A DNA stretch of 35,174 nt from Chthonomonadales bacterium (GCA_012517255.1 JAAYVH010000265.1:1-35174), one strand, 5' to 3'. Positions 16,637-25,452 are shown, numbered from the stretch's first letter. Translations and numbers: made by a program. The notes: a model not told the origin generated them from the letters alone.

Positions 16637-17653
16637 TCATTCGTCCTCGATGTCTTCCTCGTCGGCGTCGCTGTCCTTCGAGGGCGACGACGTGCCGCTG
16701 CCCCGCAGCGCCAGACCGCGCATCTCGAGCTTCGCCTTCACCTCATCCAGGGACTTCTTGCCGAAGTTCTTCAGGTGCATCAGGTCGGCTTCGGTGGCCT
16801 GGATCAGCTCGCCGAGCGTCAGGATGTTGGCCTTCTTCAGGCAGTTGGACGTTCGCACCGAGAAGTCCATCTCCTCAATGCGCTCGTCGCCGGCCTGGCG
16901 CGTCAACGGCCCTTCCGGCAGCAGCAGATCGTCCGTTTCGGCGAACTCCTCTGCGCCCGCCAACTCCATGAAGTGGCGGAAATACCGGTCGAGGATCATG
17001 GCGGCACGGCTGATCGCGAGGCTCGGCTTCAGACTGCCGTTCGTCGTGATCTGCAGCACAAGGCGCTCGAAGTCGGTCTTGAACCCGACGCGTCGGGGCT
17101 CGACCGTGTAGTTCACCTTCCTGACCGGCGTGAACGCCGATCCCACCGGGATCACGCCGATCGGCTGGCCCGGCCGCTGTTCCTGTTTGTCGGGAAGGAC
17201 ATAGCCCTTGCCGACCTCGACCACCATCTCCATGGAAAGCGTGGCGTTCTCGTCATCAATCGTCGCGATGTAGCACTCCTGATTGATGACGCTGACCCCC
17301 GGCGGGCATTCGACATCCGCGCCGGTCACGCGGCCGGCGCCTGTCCGCTCGATGCGGATGGTTTGCGGCTCGGGCTGGCCGCCGCCGACTGCTTCCATCT
17401 TCACGTTCAGGTTCTTCAGATTGAGCAGCAGCTCCGTCGTGTCTTCTTTAAGTCCCGGGATCTCCGAGAACTCATGCAGCACGCCTTCGATCTTCACCGA
17501 GGTGATGGCGGCCCCCTCGATAGACGACAGCATGACGCGGCGCAGGGAGTTCCCCAGCGTCACGCCATAGCCGCGTTCGAGAGGCTCGACGACAAACGTG
17601 CCGTAACTCTCCGTCTCCTCCAGCTTCTCTATGCGTGGCAATGCGATTTCCAT
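16637..17653 (-). CDS. rpoA: DNA-directed RNA polymerase alpha subunit
   Basis: 338 residues from ATG 17653 (MEIALPRIEKLEE). The track uses a TTG four codons earlier, but GAGG is correctly spaced for the ATG. The N-terminal assembly domain includes YGTFVVEPLERGYGVTLGNSLRRVMLSSIEGAAITSVKIEG. The C-terminal DNA- and activator-binding domain includes SVRTSNCLKKANILTLGELIQ and LKNFGKKSLDEVKAKL. It ends in an acidic tail (SDADEEDIEDE). It lies between rpsD and rplQ, as in the alpha operon. Confidence 0.98.
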   Translation of the reverse strand: MEIALPRIEKLEETESYGTFVVEPLERGYGVTLGNSLRRVMLSSIEGAAITSVKIEGVLHEFSEIPGLKEDTTELLLNLKNLNVKMEAVGGGQPEPQTIRIERTGAGRVTGADVECPPGVSVINQECYIATIDDENATLSMEMVVEVGKGYVLPDKQEQRPGQPIGVIPVGSAFTPVRKVNYTVEPRRVGFKTDFERLVLQITTNGSLKPSLAISRAAMILDRYFRHFMELAGAEEFAETDDLLLPEGPLTRQAGDERIEEMDFSVRTSNCLKKANILTLGELIQATEADLMHLKNFGKKSLDEVKAKLEMRGLALRGSGTSSPSKDSDADEEDIEDE

Positions 17654-17687
17654 CGGCAACCTCAACTTCCGCGATCACATGGCGCGG

Positions 17688-17747
17688 GCAGGTTGGCTGA
17701 GCCGCATGGCTCCGATTCCATCGGAACCGGCGCCATGCCCAGCCTGC
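17688..17747 (-). other. 60-nt stem-loop in the rpsD-rpoA spacer
   Basis: GCAGGTTGG (17688-17696) pairs with CCAGCCTGC (17739-17747). ATGGC pairs with GCCAT, and TCCGAT-tcc-ATCGGA (17711-17725) caps the structure. The three nested helices fill most of the 97-nt gap. Position and strength suggest an mRNA processing site or partial attenuator setting rpoA level. No U-run is present. Confidence 0.55.
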
Positions 17748-17750
17748 GTG

Positions 17751-18386
17751 CTAGCGCGAGTAGAACTCGACAATCAGCTGCTCTTGCACTTCGGTGTCTA
17801 TCATGCGGCGCTCGGGCTCCTGCAGAATCCGACCCGTCATCTCGTTGTGATTGAACTCGAGCCACTCCGGCAATCCGCGCGTGTGCAGCTTCTCACGCAC
17901 GGCTTTGATGATGGCGGTGCCGTTCTTCGACTCATGCACGCCCACCACGTCGCCGGGGCGCACCTGATACGACGGGATGTTCACCCTGCGGCCGTTCACC
18001 GTGAAGAACCGATGGCTCACAAGCTGACGCGCCTGGGAGCGCGAGACGGCCAGTCCGAGGCGGTAGACCACGTTGTCAAGGCGCATCTCGAGCTGCTGCA
18101 GGAGGTTCTCGCCAGTGACGCCGCGACGGCGCATGGCTTCATCCATGTAGCGCCTGAACTGCCCCTCGATGATCCCGTAGATCCTCCGCAGCTTCTGCTT
18201 CTCGCGCAACTGGGTGCCGTATTCCGTAACCTTGCGGCGCATCACCGAGTCGCCGTGCATTCCCGGCGGCTTGGCCCGCTTCTCGTTGTTCATGGGGCAC
18301 TTCTGCGTGCAGCGGTCGCCCTTCAGGAACAGCTTCTGTCCCTCACGCCGGCACAACCGACACCGGGGGTACGAGGATGTTGCCAT
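17751..18386 (-). CDS. rpsD: 30S ribosomal protein S4, zinc-binding form
   Basis: 211 residues. The N-terminus has four cysteines in CRLCRREGQKLFLKGDRCTQKC, so this is the zinc-binding (C+) paralogue. The S4 RNA-binding domain follows: RLDNVVYRLGLAVSRSQARQLVSHRFFTVNGRRVNIPSYQVRPGD. The C-terminus EVQEQLIVEFYSR is canonical. S4 nucleates 30S assembly and in some bacteria represses the alpha operon. It lies between rpsK and rpoA. Confidence 0.97.
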   Translation of the reverse strand: MATSSYPRCRLCRREGQKLFLKGDRCTQKCPMNNEKRAKPPGMHGDSVMRRKVTEYGTQLREKQKLRRIYGIIEGQFRRYMDEAMRRRGVTGENLLQQLEMRLDNVVYRLGLAVSRSQARQLVSHRFFTVNGRRVNIPSYQVRPGDVVGVHESKNGTAIIKAVREKLHTRGLPEWLEFNHNEMTGRILQEPERRMIDTEVQEQLIVEFYSR

Positions 18387-18415
18387 GCTCTGATTGATTC
18401 TCCTTCTGGTCTTTG

Positions 18416-18465
18416 CCAGTCAGCGATCCATACGGACTGGGAGTTTACGTCCCGATCGCTCGGGA
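18416..18465 (-). other. Stem-loops in the rpsK-rpsD spacer
   Basis: CCAGTC (18416-18421) pairs with GACTGG (18435-18440), and TCCCGA-tcgc-TCGGGA (18450-18465) forms a second stem in the 116-nt spacer upstream of rpsD. Regulatory or processing role is inferred from position only. Confidence 0.4.
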
Positions 18466-18502
18466 TTTCATCCTCCCGCGATCAGTCTCGCGCGTCCCAG
18501 AC

Positions 18503-18907
18503 CTAGACGCGCCTACGCTTGGGCGGTCGGCATCCGTTGTGCGGGATCGGAGTCACGTCCCGGATCAGCATCACCTCAAGGCCGATGGCCTGCAGCGATC
18601 GGATGGCCGTCTCGCGGCCCGACCCCGGCCCCTTCACATACACCTCCACACGTCGCAGACCGTGTTCCATGGCCTTGCGAGCCGCGCTCTCCGCAGCCAT
18701 CTGGGCAGCGAAGGGCGTGCTCTTCTTGGCGCCCTTGAACCCGATTCCGCCGGCGCTGGCCCAGGATATGGCATCGCCCCGCATGTCGGTGATGGTGATG
18801 AGCGTGTTGTTGAACGTGGACTTGATGTGCACCACGCCCTGCACGATGTTCTTCTTCTCTTTGGGCTTCTGCCTCGTCGAGGCGCCGCCCGTCTTCTTGT
18901 TCGCCAT
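18503..18907 (-). CDS. rpsK: 30S ribosomal protein S11
   Basis: 134 residues. [49 protein letters not shown] is diagnostic of S11, and [15 protein letters not shown] is the conserved C-terminus. The first 18 residues ([18 protein letters not shown]) are a short basic extension normal for the family. S11 lies on the 30S platform near the mRNA exit. It follows rpsM after a spacer holding a hairpin. Confidence 0.97.
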   Translation of the reverse strand: MANKKTGGASTRQKPKEKKNIVQGVVHIKSTFNNTLITITDMRGDAISWASAGGIGFKGAKKSTPFAAQMAAESAARKAMEHGLRRVEVYVKGPGSGRETAIRSLQAIGLEVMLIRDVTPIPHNGCRPPKRRRV

Positions 18908-18920
18908 GCAAACTCCCTCA

Positions 18921-18939
18921 GCGCAGCGCCATGCTGCGC
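18921..18939 (-). other. Hairpin in the rpsM-rpsK spacer
   Basis: GCGCAGC-gccat-GCTGCGC is a perfect 7-bp stem with a 5-nt loop inside the 48-nt spacer. It lies close upstream of the rpsK ribosome site, so it could affect initiation. Confidence 0.5.
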
Positions 18940-18955
18940 GTGCCCCGTTGACTGC

Positions 18956-19333
18956 CTACTTCTTGGCGCGCTTCTTGCCGGCGATCGTCCGCTTGGGTCC
19001 CTTGCGAACTCGCGCGTTCGTCTTCGTGCGCTGGCCGCGGACGGGCAGACTGCGGCGGTGCCTCAGGCCCCGGTAGCAGCCGATCTCGACCAGTCGGCGG
19101 ATGTTGAGCGAGATCTCGCGGCGCAGGTCGCCCTCGACACGATAGTCGCGCTCGATCAGTTCGCGCAGCTTGCTGCTTTCCGACTCGGTCAGATCGCGCA
19201 CGCGCGTCGCAGGATCAATGCCCGCAGCCGCCACGATCTTCCTGGCGCTGGACAGCCCGATCCCGTAAATGTACGGCAAGGCGTACTCTATGCGCTTGTC
19301 ACGCGGCAGATCAACGCCCGCTATTCTAGCCAA
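18956..19333 (-). CDS. rpsM: 30S ribosomal protein S13
   Basis: 125 residues. [40 protein letters not shown] is the canonical N-terminus with the helix-two-turn-helix. [41 protein letters not shown] is the conserved basic C-terminus that contacts tRNA and bridges the subunits. It is in standard order after rpmJ. Confidence 0.98.
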   Translation of the reverse strand: MARIAGVDLPRDKRIEYALPYIYGIGLSSARKIVAAAGIDPATRVRDLTESESSKLRELIERDYRVEGDLRREISLNIRRLVEIGCYRGLRHRRSLPVRGQRTKTNARVRKGPKRTIAGKKRAKK

Positions 19334-19359
19334 TACCGTCCTCCATCGAGTGTGCCATG

Positions 19360-19375
19360 GGCCGGGTCTCCGGCC
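19360..19375 (-). other. Hairpin in the rpmJ-rpsM spacer
   Basis: GGCCGG-gtct-CCGGCC is a perfect 6-bp stem with a tetraloop, in the 81-nt spacer upstream of rpsM. In E. coli the corresponding region just before rpsM is the S4-binding pseudoknot. Equivalence here is not shown. Confidence 0.4.
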
Positions 19376-19414
19376 GCGATGCTCGTCCCATCCGCGCAGC
19401 GGCGGCGCAGGCGG

Positions 19415-19528
19415 TCATCCCTGCCGCTGCTTGTGCTTCGGGTTCTTGCAGATGACCCGCACGACTCCCTCGAGCTTGATCACCTTGCACTTGTCGCATA
19501 TCTTCTTTACAGATGCCCTGACTTTCAT
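19415..19528 (-). CDS. rpmJ: 50S ribosomal protein L36 (too short for the ORF track)
   Basis: 37 residues read from the minus strand: [20 protein letters not shown], then [17 protein letters not shown]. The CDKC pair plus the later Cys and His form the zinc site of the C+ form of L36. It lies between infA and rpsM as in most bacteria. The ORF track omits it because of its length. Confidence 0.96.
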   Translation of the reverse strand: MKVRASVKKICDKCKVIKLEGVVRVICKNPKHKQRQG

Positions 19529-19554
19529 GATGCCCCCATGAGCGCGCCTCAGAC

Positions 19555-19575
19555 GGGCGGTTCCCGAACCGTCCC
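19555..19575 (-). other. Hairpin in the infA-rpmJ spacer
   Basis: GGGcGGTT-cccg-AACCgtCCC forms a stem with small bulges in the 59-nt spacer between infA and rpmJ. One of a series of spacer hairpins in this operon. Confidence 0.4.
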
Positions 19576-19587
19576 GGCCGCTCGATT

Positions 19588-19920
19588 CTACTTGTACCGA
19601 TAGGTGATCCGGCCCCGCATCAGATCATACGGCGACAGCTCCACAAGAACGCGATCGCCGGGCAGAATGCGGATGAAGTGCATCCGGATCTTGCCGGAGA
19701 CGTGGGCGGTCACCTCGTGTCCGTTCTGAAGCTGGACCCTGAACGTGGCGTTCGGCAGGTTCTCCAGAACGACGCCCTCCGTCTCGATCCCCTGTTCCTT
19801 CCCGTCCTCTGAGGTGTCCTGAGCCCGAGGGGTCCTCGCCTCCTGAGCCGGGCGCGCCGCTCGATTGGCCCCGCGTCGGCGACCCGAACCCCCCGTCTTG
19901 TATGTGCGTTTTGGTGGCAT
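19588..19920 (-). CDS. infA: Translation initiation factor IF-1 with N-terminal extension
   Basis: 110 residues against the usual 72. The C-terminal 68 residues are canonical IF-1 ([66 protein letters not shown]), the S1/OB-fold protein that occupies the ribosomal A site at initiation. About 40 residues precede it, first basic ([22 protein letters not shown]), then acidic. The ATG has a well-placed AGGAGG directly upstream and follows the map stop with no gap. No ATG, GTG or TTG lies at the normal IF-1 start, so the extension is probably real. Its function is unknown. Confidence 0.93.
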   Translation of the reverse strand: MPPKRTYKTGGSGRRRGANRAARPAQEARTPRAQDTSEDGKEQGIETEGVVLENLPNATFRVQLQNGHEVTAHVSGKIRMHFIRILPGDRVLVELSPYDLMRGRITYRYK

Positions 19921-20709
19921 TCAGTCCTCCTGCGTCAAGATCAGCGCACCGTTCCGCGTCACCGCAACTGTGTGCTCGAAGTGCGCCGACATTGAGCGAT
20001 CGCGCGTCACGATCGTCCACGAGTCCTTCAGCACCTCTATCTGCCTGCTGCCCATATTCACCATCGGCTCGATGGCGAGGGTTGTCCCCTCGATCAGCAA
20101 CGGCCCCGTGCCCCGCTTTCCGTGGTTCGGCACCTGCGGGGCCTCATGCAGATACCGTCCCACTCCGTGCCCGACCATCTCGCGCACCACGCTAAACCCG
20201 TGCTTGCGCACGTGCCGCTCGATGGCAGCGCCGATATCACCAACACGGTTGCCGGCCCTTGCCTGGGCGATGCCCTCGAAGAGAGCCTCCTCAGTTACGG
20301 CCAGCAGTTTCTCGGTCTCGGGCGCTATGCGCCCTACCGGGAAGGTCCGAGCGCTGTCGGCGTAGTACCCGTCCAGCCTGACCCCCACGTCGCACCCAAC
20401 GACATCGCCCTCATACAGCACGCGCTTTCCCGGGATACCGTGGATCACTTCCTCGTTCACCGAGATGCACGTCCACGCAGGGTAGGGCGGATGTCCGTCC
20501 GGAGCGTAGCCCACAAACGCCGATGTCGCCCCATTCGAGGTAATGGCTTGCTCAGCCGCACGCTCCAGATCCATCGTCGTGGTGACGCCGGGGACGATCG
20601 CGTCGCGCATGGCGGCCAGCGTGTAGGCAACCACGCGGCCTGCTGCCCGCATCTTTTCGATCTCCTCCGGTGTCTTCGGCAGTATCCTTCCCTCGGGATA
20701 TGCACCCAC
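19921..20709 (-). CDS. map: Methionine aminopeptidase, type I
   Basis: 262 residues. Removes the initiator Met from new proteins. The metal ligands are visible: Asp in GDVVGCDVGVRLDGYYADSART (two), His in GHGVGRYLHEAPQVPNHG, Glu in IEPMVNMG and Glu in SAHFEHTVAVT. TPEEIEKMRAAGRVVA is the family N-terminus. The start is a GTG at 20709, 21 nt from the adk stop. Its stop abuts infA. The adk-map-infA order is usual. Confidence 0.97.
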   Translation of the reverse strand: MGAYPEGRILPKTPEEIEKMRAAGRVVAYTLAAMRDAIVPGVTTTMDLERAAEQAITSNGATSAFVGYAPDGHPPYPAWTCISVNEEVIHGIPGKRVLYEGDVVGCDVGVRLDGYYADSARTFPVGRIAPETEKLLAVTEEALFEGIAQARAGNRVGDIGAAIERHVRKHGFSVVREMVGHGVGRYLHEAPQVPNHGKRGTGPLLIEGTTLAIEPMVNMGSRQIEVLKDSWTIVTRDRSMSAHFEHTVAVTRNGALILTQED

Positions 20710-20730
20710 GACGACGTCCGATACCCCCTG

Positions 20731-21387
20731 CTATCCGACCGTTGCCGGTCCGAGGATCGCCTCGACCCTCGCGTAGATCTCGTCCGGCGTCGCGTTGGCG
20801 TTGATCTCGCGGAGCAGGCCTCGCTCGCGGTAGAAGGCCAGTACCGGCGAGGTCTTCGCCTGGTATTCGCGCAGTCGGGTTCTGATGGCTTCGGGCATGT
20901 CGTCGGCCCTCTGCTCAAGCTCGCTCCCGCACTGATCGCATATGCCGGCCTTGCGCGGCGGCACTGCTTCGATATGGTAGGTTGCGCCGCACTTCCCGCA
21001 CGTTCGGCGTCCCGAAAGGCGGCGAATGAGCTCCTCCTCGTCCACCTCGAAGTCAAGCACGCCGTCTATGCGCACGCCCGCCTCGTTGAGCATCACTTCC
21101 AGTATCTCGGCCTGGTTGATGGTGCGCGGGAATCCATCGAGCAGGAACCCTCCCGCACAGTCCGGTTCGCTGATCCGGTCCTTGACGAGCTGCACCACGA
21201 TCTCATCTGGAACGAGCTGTCCCCTGGACATGTAGTCTTTGGCCACAAGTCCTAGAGGCGTACCGGCAGCCACGTTGTCACGGAAGATAGCGCCCGTGGA
21301 GATCGTGGGCACGCCGTATTGCGCAGCAATCCGAGCGCCCTGCGTTCCCTTGCCGGCTCCCGGCGGACCGAACAGAACATAAACCAT
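20731..21387 (-). CDS. adk: Adenylate kinase with zinc-binding LID
   Basis: 218 residues from ATG 21387 (MVYVLFGPPGAGKGTQ). A GTG two codons earlier (21393) is the track start. AAGGAG is 10 nt from the ATG and 4 nt from the GTG, so the start is uncertain. P-loop GPPGAGKGT, NMP-binding ISTGAIFRDNV and LLDGFPRT are canonical. The LID domain has CGKC and CDQC pairs that bind zinc, as in Gram-positive and many thermophile enzymes. It interconverts 2 ADP with ATP and AMP, and sits between secY and map. Confidence 0.97.
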   Translation of the reverse strand: MVYVLFGPPGAGKGTQGARIAAQYGVPTISTGAIFRDNVAAGTPLGLVAKDYMSRGQLVPDEIVVQLVKDRISEPDCAGGFLLDGFPRTINQAEILEVMLNEAGVRIDGVLDFEVDEEELIRRLSGRRTCGKCGATYHIEAVPPRKAGICDQCGSELEQRADDMPEAIRTRLREYQAKTSPVLAFYRERGLLREINANATPDEIYARVEAILGPATVG

Positions 21388-21432
21388 TCGCACATGTCTC
21401 CTTATAATGAGGCACGGAGTGAAGTTGCGGCA

Positions 21433-21446
21433 CGAACCTTCGTTCG
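21433..21446 (-). other. Small hairpin in the secY-adk spacer
   Basis: CGAAC-cttc-GTTCG is a 5-bp stem in the approximately 100-nt spacer between secY and adk. Weak alone; listed because it continues the spacer-hairpin pattern. Nothing else is recognised in the gap. Confidence 0.3.
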
Positions 21447-21492
21447 CGTCTCGCCCTTCAGACTTCGCCCTTGAACCGTCGTCATTTCCACG

Positions 21493-22782
21493 TCAGGCCG
21501 ACACGCCGCTCTGCTTGATGAAGCCTTCGTAGTTGCGCATCAGGAGCTGAGCCTCGATGGCCTGCATGGTCTCGATCGCGACGCCGACCACGATCAGCAG
21601 CGACGTGCCGCCGATGAGCGTGAACGAGCTCACCCCTGTCAGCGCAGGCGCCACGTACTGAATGGTGGCAACGGCTGCGAGGAACACTGCGCCGGCTAGC
21701 GTGATGCGCGACACGACGCGATCAAGATAGTCGAACGTCGGCTTGCCCGGCCTGATGCCGGGGATGTAGTTGCCGTACTTCTTGAGATTGTCGGCCATGT
21801 CCTGAACGTTCATCACGACGGCAGTGTAGAAGTAGGTGAACACGATGATCAGGATCACGTACAGCACCATGGCCCACCAACTGGCGCCCGGGCTGAACGA
21901 GTTGGCGATCGCCTTGAGGCGCATGACCCACTCGGCCTTCGATGGTATCGAGTTGAGTATCTGCGCCGGAAACAGCACCATCGAGATGGCGAAGATGATC
22001 GGGATGACTCCCGCAGTATTCACCTTGATCGGCAGGAACGACGCCTGCGCGGGCGCCACTCGCATGCCCACCACACGCTTGACATGCTGGATCGGAATGC
22101 GCCGCGCCCCCTGAGTGATCAGCACGATGCCGTAGATCGTGCCGACGAACAGCGCGAGCAGCATGATCACGTTGAGCGGGGTTACCAGGCCGCTCTCGAC
22201 GGACCGGATCACCAGGCTGCTCTGGTAGGGCAGGCTGGTCATGATACCGGCAAAGATCACCAGCGACACGCCGTTGCCGATGCCCTTCTCGGTCACTTGC
22301 TCGCCGATCCAGAGAAGGAAGGCAGTGCCCGCCGTCATGATGAGGGCCATCTGGAACAGGCCGATGGATGTCGTGGCAGCATCCCGGAAGGAGACGCTGA
22401 AGCCGATCGATTGCAGGAACGCCAGCACGATGGTCAGATACCGTGTGATCTTCGCGATCTGCTTGCGGCCAGATTCGCCTTCTTTGCTCATCGCCTCGAG
22501 TTGCGGGATGGCCAGGGTCAGCATCTGCATGATAATGGAGGCGTTGATGTAGGGGGTAATGCCCATCGCGAAGATGGTCATCTTGCGAAGAGCGCCTCCC
22601 GAGAATACGTCCACCAGGCCCATGAAGCCGCCGGCTCCGAACAGAGCCTCCAGCTTGTCATGGTCAATGCCCGGCACCGGTATGTGCGCCCCGAGAACGA
22701 AGATGGCGAACATCATCAGGTTGAAGTAGATGCGCTTCTTCAGTTCCGGGATTCGGAACGCCTGCATCAACGACTCTAACAA
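21493..22782 (-). CDS. secY: Preprotein translocase subunit SecY
   Basis: 429 residues, with ten hydrophobic membrane segments by inspection. It is the channel subunit of the Sec translocon in the inner membrane. FRIPELKKRIYFNLMMFAIFVLGAHIPVPGID is the N-terminal signature, followed by GITPYINASIIMQML. GARRIPIQHVKRVVG is the cytoplasmic C4-loop region and FIKQSG is near the C-terminus. It starts 2 nt after rplO, as usual in spc operons. Confidence 0.98.
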   Translation of the reverse strand: MLESLMQAFRIPELKKRIYFNLMMFAIFVLGAHIPVPGIDHDKLEALFGAGGFMGLVDVFSGGALRKMTIFAMGITPYINASIIMQMLTLAIPQLEAMSKEGESGRKQIAKITRYLTIVLAFLQSIGFSVSFRDAATTSIGLFQMALIMTAGTAFLLWIGEQVTEKGIGNGVSLVIFAGIMTSLPYQSSLVIRSVESGLVTPLNVIMLLALFVGTIYGIVLITQGARRIPIQHVKRVVGMRVAPAQASFLPIKVNTAGVIPIIFAISMVLFPAQILNSIPSKAEWVMRLKAIANSFSPGASWWAMVLYVILIIVFTYFYTAVVMNVQDMADNLKKYGNYIPGIRPGKPTFDYLDRVVSRITLAGAVFLAAVATIQYVAPALTGVSSFTLIGGTSLLIVVGVAIETMQAIEAQLLMRNYEGFIKQSGVSA

Positions 22783-22784
22783 TG

Positions 22785-23222
22785 TCAGAGCTCCTCCGCC
22801 GTGCCGCCGGCCGCCTGTATCTTCGCGATCGCGGCCTGGCTGAACTTGTGAGCCCGAACTGTCAGGCTCTTCGTCAGTTCGCCGTCGCCCAGTACCTTGA
22901 CCGGCTCATTCTCGTGCCGCATGAAGCCGAGGGCGAACATCGTCTGGGGCGTGACCTCGGTCCCGGCTTCGAGAGCTTCGAGCTTCCCGACGTTGATGAC
23001 CGCATACTCGATGCGATTCACCGGCTTGAAGCCGCGCAACTGGGGTAGTCTCCGATGGAGCGGCGTTTGGCCGCCTTCGAAGCCCAGATGCGGACGACCG
23101 CGCGCCAGGTGGCCCTTGTGGCCGCGACCGCATGTCTTGCCCTTGCCTGAGCCGATCCCTCGACCGACTTTCTTGGAACGCTGACGCGCTCCCCTGGCGG
23201 GACCCAAATCGCCTATCTGCAT
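22785..23222 (-). CDS. rplO: 50S ribosomal protein L15
   Basis: 145 residues. GDLGPARGARQRSKKVGRGIGSGKGKTCGRGHKGHLAR is the L15 N-terminal arm that threads into 23S rRNA. GFEGGQTPLHRRLPQLRGF and VRAHKFSQAAIAKIQAAGGTAEEL are the canonical later motifs. It lies between rpmD (4-nt gap) and secY (2-nt gap). Confidence 0.98.
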   Translation of the reverse strand: MQIGDLGPARGARQRSKKVGRGIGSGKGKTCGRGHKGHLARGRPHLGFEGGQTPLHRRLPQLRGFKPVNRIEYAVINVGKLEALEAGTEVTPQTMFALGFMRHENEPVKVLGDGELTKSLTVRAHKFSQAAIAKIQAAGGTAEEL

Positions 23223-23226
23223 TGCT

Positions 23227-23448
23227 CTATCCCCTGCGCCTGCGCCGCCCGGCGCCGGTGCAATCCGTTCCCAGTTCCTCGACCTTCAGCAGGTGCCGTA
23301 CGGCCTCGACCATCCCGCGAATCTGCGGGTTGTCGGGGCGTTCCACCGTCATGTGCATGCGAGTCAACCCCAGCGCACGCACCGTCGCCTTCTGCGACTC
23401 CTCGTAGCCGATGGGGCTGCGGGTGAGTGTGATCTTAAGACACGGCAT
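23227..23448 (-). CDS. rpmD: 50S ribosomal protein L30
   Basis: 73 residues, slightly longer than the usual 60. [56 protein letters not shown] is complete L30. It is followed by a short tail [14 protein letters not shown]. The start overlaps the rpsE end by 14 nt in another frame, implying translational coupling. Confidence 0.96.
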   Translation of the reverse strand: MPCLKITLTRSPIGYEESQKATVRALGLTRMHMTVERPDNPQIRGMVEAVRHLLKVEELGTDCTGAGRRRRRG

Positions 23449-23986
23449 CGGCAGCCTCCGCTATGGGCGAAGCTTCCTCGGCGTACCATGGGATCAGCTC
23501 GCGAACGGTCTTGCCGCGCATCTTCGCCACGTCTTCGGGCCTCTTGAGGGACGCCAGAGCGCGCATGGTCGCCCACGCGATGTTGATGGCGTTCGAAGAG
23601 CCCAGCGACTTGCCCAGCACATCGCTGATGCCGGCCAGCTCCAGAATGGTGCGCACTGAGCTGCCGGCCACGATGCCCGTACCCTCAGATGCGGGCTTCA
23701 GCAGCACCTCGGCGGCGCCGTGTCGCGCGATGATCTCATGCGGGATCGTGGTGCCCGCGATGGGGACCTCGATCATGTTCTTCTTGGCGTCTTCCACGCC
23801 CTTGCGTATCGCATCGGGTATGGCGCGCGCCTTGCCCAGACCGGCGCCGACATTGCCCTTCCGGTCGCCCACGACGACGAGCACGTTCCAGCTCATGGTT
23901 CTGCCGCCCTTATGGGTCTTCTGAACCTTGTTCGTCCGGACCACGCGCTCCTCGAGGTTGAGCGTATCCGCCGCTATCCTCGCCAT
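23435..23986 (-). CDS. rpsE: 30S ribosomal protein S5
   Basis: 183 residues from ATG 23986 ([53 protein letters not shown]). The track adds 11 unlikely residues overlapping rplR. The dsRBD-like and S5 C-terminal domains are intact ([38 protein letters not shown]). S5 helps set decoding accuracy and forms part of the mRNA entry channel. The start is 2 nt after the rplR stop. Confidence 0.97.
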   Translation of the reverse strand: MARIAADTLNLEERVVRTNKVQKTHKGGRTMSWNVLVVVGDRKGNVGAGLGKARAIPDAIRKGVEDAKKNMIEVPIAGTTIPHEIIARHGAAEVLLKPASEGTGIVAGSSVRTILELAGISDVLGKSLGSSNAINIAWATMRALASLKRPEDVAKMRGKTVRELIPWYAEEASPIAEAADAVS

Positions 23987-23987
23987 G

Positions 23988-24341
23988 CTAGAACTCCAAT
24001 CCCCCCTCGCGGGCGGCATCCGCCAGCGATTTCACTCTGCCGTGGTACTTGAAGCCGCCACGATCGAACACGACCGCCTTGATGCCCTTTTCCTGGGCCT
24101 TGGAGGCGATCAGCGCACCAACGGCCTTGGCGCCGGCGATGTTGCCGCCCGACTGCCCGCGCAAGGGCGCTTCGACGCTGGAGGCGGCCGTCAGCGTCAC
24201 GCCCGCATCGTCGTCAATCAGTTGCGCATAGATGTGCTTGGTGCTGCGGTAGACGCACAGCCTGGGGCGCTCCGCCGTGCCCCTGACCTTCGCTCGCACG
24301 CGACGATGGCGCTTGAGCCTGAGAGCGAACTTCTTTTCCAT
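23988..24341 (-). CDS. rplR: 50S ribosomal protein L18
   Basis: 117 residues. [49 protein letters not shown] is diagnostic, and [28 protein letters not shown] is the C-terminal motif. It binds 5S rRNA with L5 in the central protuberance. It follows rplF after an unusual 109-nt spacer with a hairpin. Confidence 0.97.
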   Translation of the reverse strand: MEKKFALRLKRHRRVRAKVRGTAERPRLCVYRSTKHIYAQLIDDDAGVTLTAASSVEAPLRGQSGGNIAGAKAVGALIASKAQEKGIKAVVFDRGGFKYHGRVKSLADAAREGGLEF

Positions 24342-24358
24342 GCTGTATCTATCCTCAT

Positions 24359-24381
24359 CGGGCAGATTGCCGACCTGCCCG
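24359..24381 (-). other. Hairpin in the rplF-rplR spacer
   Basis: CGGGCAG (24359-24365) pairs with CTGCCCG (24375-24381) around a 9-nt loop, in a 109-nt spacer where most genomes have almost none. Nothing else is recognised in the spacer. Confidence 0.45.
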
Positions 24382-24450
24382 CACTCGTCCCCGCCGGACG
24401 CGAAAGTGCAGTATACCCTGTCTTCGCGCTCCGGCTCGCCTCTGTCGGCT

Positions 24451-25011
24451 TTACTTACCCTTTGCGCCGGCCTTGCCGGCCTTGCGCCGAACCTGCTCGC
24501 CCCGGTAGCGAATGCCTTTGCCCTTGTAGGGCTCGGGCTTCCGCAGCTTCCGTATCTGAGCCGCCGTCTGCCCCACCAGCTCCTTGTCCACGCCCTTCAC
24601 AACGACGAACGGCAGACGAGTCTGCTGCTCAGCGCCTGCCTCGAACTCGATCCCTTCGGGCGGCGCTATTTCGATGCCGTGCGAGAAACCGACGGACAGC
24701 GTCAGGTTCCGGTCAGAAAGCCCGGATCGGTAGCCAACGCCATGGACTTCGAGCACGCGGGTGTATCCGTTGGTCACTCCCTCGACCATGTTGGCGAGCA
24801 GCGTGCGCGTCAGTCCGTGGAGCGACCGGTGCAGCTTCGAATCGGTGGGTCTGCGAACCGTCAGGAGACCATCTTCGACGTCTACGATCATCTGCGGGGA
24901 GATGGGCTTGGTGATGCTCCCCTTGGGTCCCTTAACGGTGATCTCACCGGCTCCCTTGATTATCTCCACGCCCGCAGGCAATGGTATGGGGCGCTTTCCT
25001 ATGCGAGACAT
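24451..25011 (-). CDS. rplF: 50S ribosomal protein L6
   Basis: 186 residues. [17 protein letters not shown] opens the first of two similar domains. [33 protein letters not shown] is the central signature, and [30 protein letters not shown] the conserved C-terminus. It lies near the factor-binding site. Order rpsH-rplF-rplR is standard. Confidence 0.98.
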   Translation of the reverse strand: MSRIGKRPIPLPAGVEIIKGAGEITVKGPKGSITKPISPQMIVDVEDGLLTVRRPTDSKLHRSLHGLTRTLLANMVEGVTNGYTRVLEVHGVGYRSGLSDRNLTLSVGFSHGIEIAPPEGIEFEAGAEQQTRLPFVVVKGVDKELVGQTAAQIRKLRKPEPYKGKGIRYRGEQVRRKAGKAGAKGK

Positions 25012-25040
25012 GTCTTTCTCCTATATCTGCGCGCCATGCG

Positions 25041-25442
25041 CTACCAGACGTAGCACAGGACTTCGCCGCCGATGCCTTTGGCGCGAGCTTCCTTGTCCGT
25101 CATGACGCCATGCGACGTCGTGAGAATGGCCAGTCCGAGGCCGCGCAGAACTCTCGGCAGTTCGGTCTTGTCGGCATAGACGCGCAGACCAGGCTTGCTG
25201 ATGCGCTTAAGGTCCGTGAGCACGCGCTCGCGCTTCGGGCCGTAGCGCAAGAACACCTTGATCCGGTCCTGCTTCGGGTCTTTGATGATCTCGAAGCCCT
25301 TGATGAATCCCTCGCGCTGGAGGATCTTCACTATCTCCAGCTTGAGCTTGCTGCCGGATACCTCGGTGCTTTCGTGATACGCTCGGTTGGCGTTGCGAAT
25401 GCGCGTCAGGAGGTCGGCTACGGGATCGGTTGTGTATGCCAC
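25041..25442 (-). CDS. rpsH: 30S ribosomal protein S8
   Basis: 133 residues. [23 protein letters not shown] is the N-terminal motif, and [39 protein letters not shown] the C-terminal rRNA-binding motif. S8 is an early 16S-binding protein and, in E. coli, the translational repressor of this operon acting near rplE. See the hairpin at 28528-28574. It lies 10 nt after rpsN. Confidence 0.98.
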   Translation of the reverse strand: MAYTTDPVADLLTRIRNANRAYHESTEVSGSKLKLEIVKILQREGFIKGFEIIKDPKQDRIKVFLRYGPKRERVLTDLKRISKPGLRVYADKTELPRVLRGLGLAILTTSHGVMTDKEARAKGIGGEVLCYVW

Positions 25443-25452
25443 GGCGTCCCTC

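Noticed and set aside
16550-17854. 434-codon forward ORF opposite rpoA
   Set aside because: Antisense to the canonical rpoA sequence, with an Arg-, His- and Asp-rich shadow composition.
18413-19603. 396-codon forward ORF opposite rpsK, rpmJ and rpsM
   Set aside because: It runs over three canonical ribosomal genes and has no family signature.
20122-21255. 377-codon forward ORF opposite map and adk
   Set aside because: Shadow of two clear enzymes on the minus strand.
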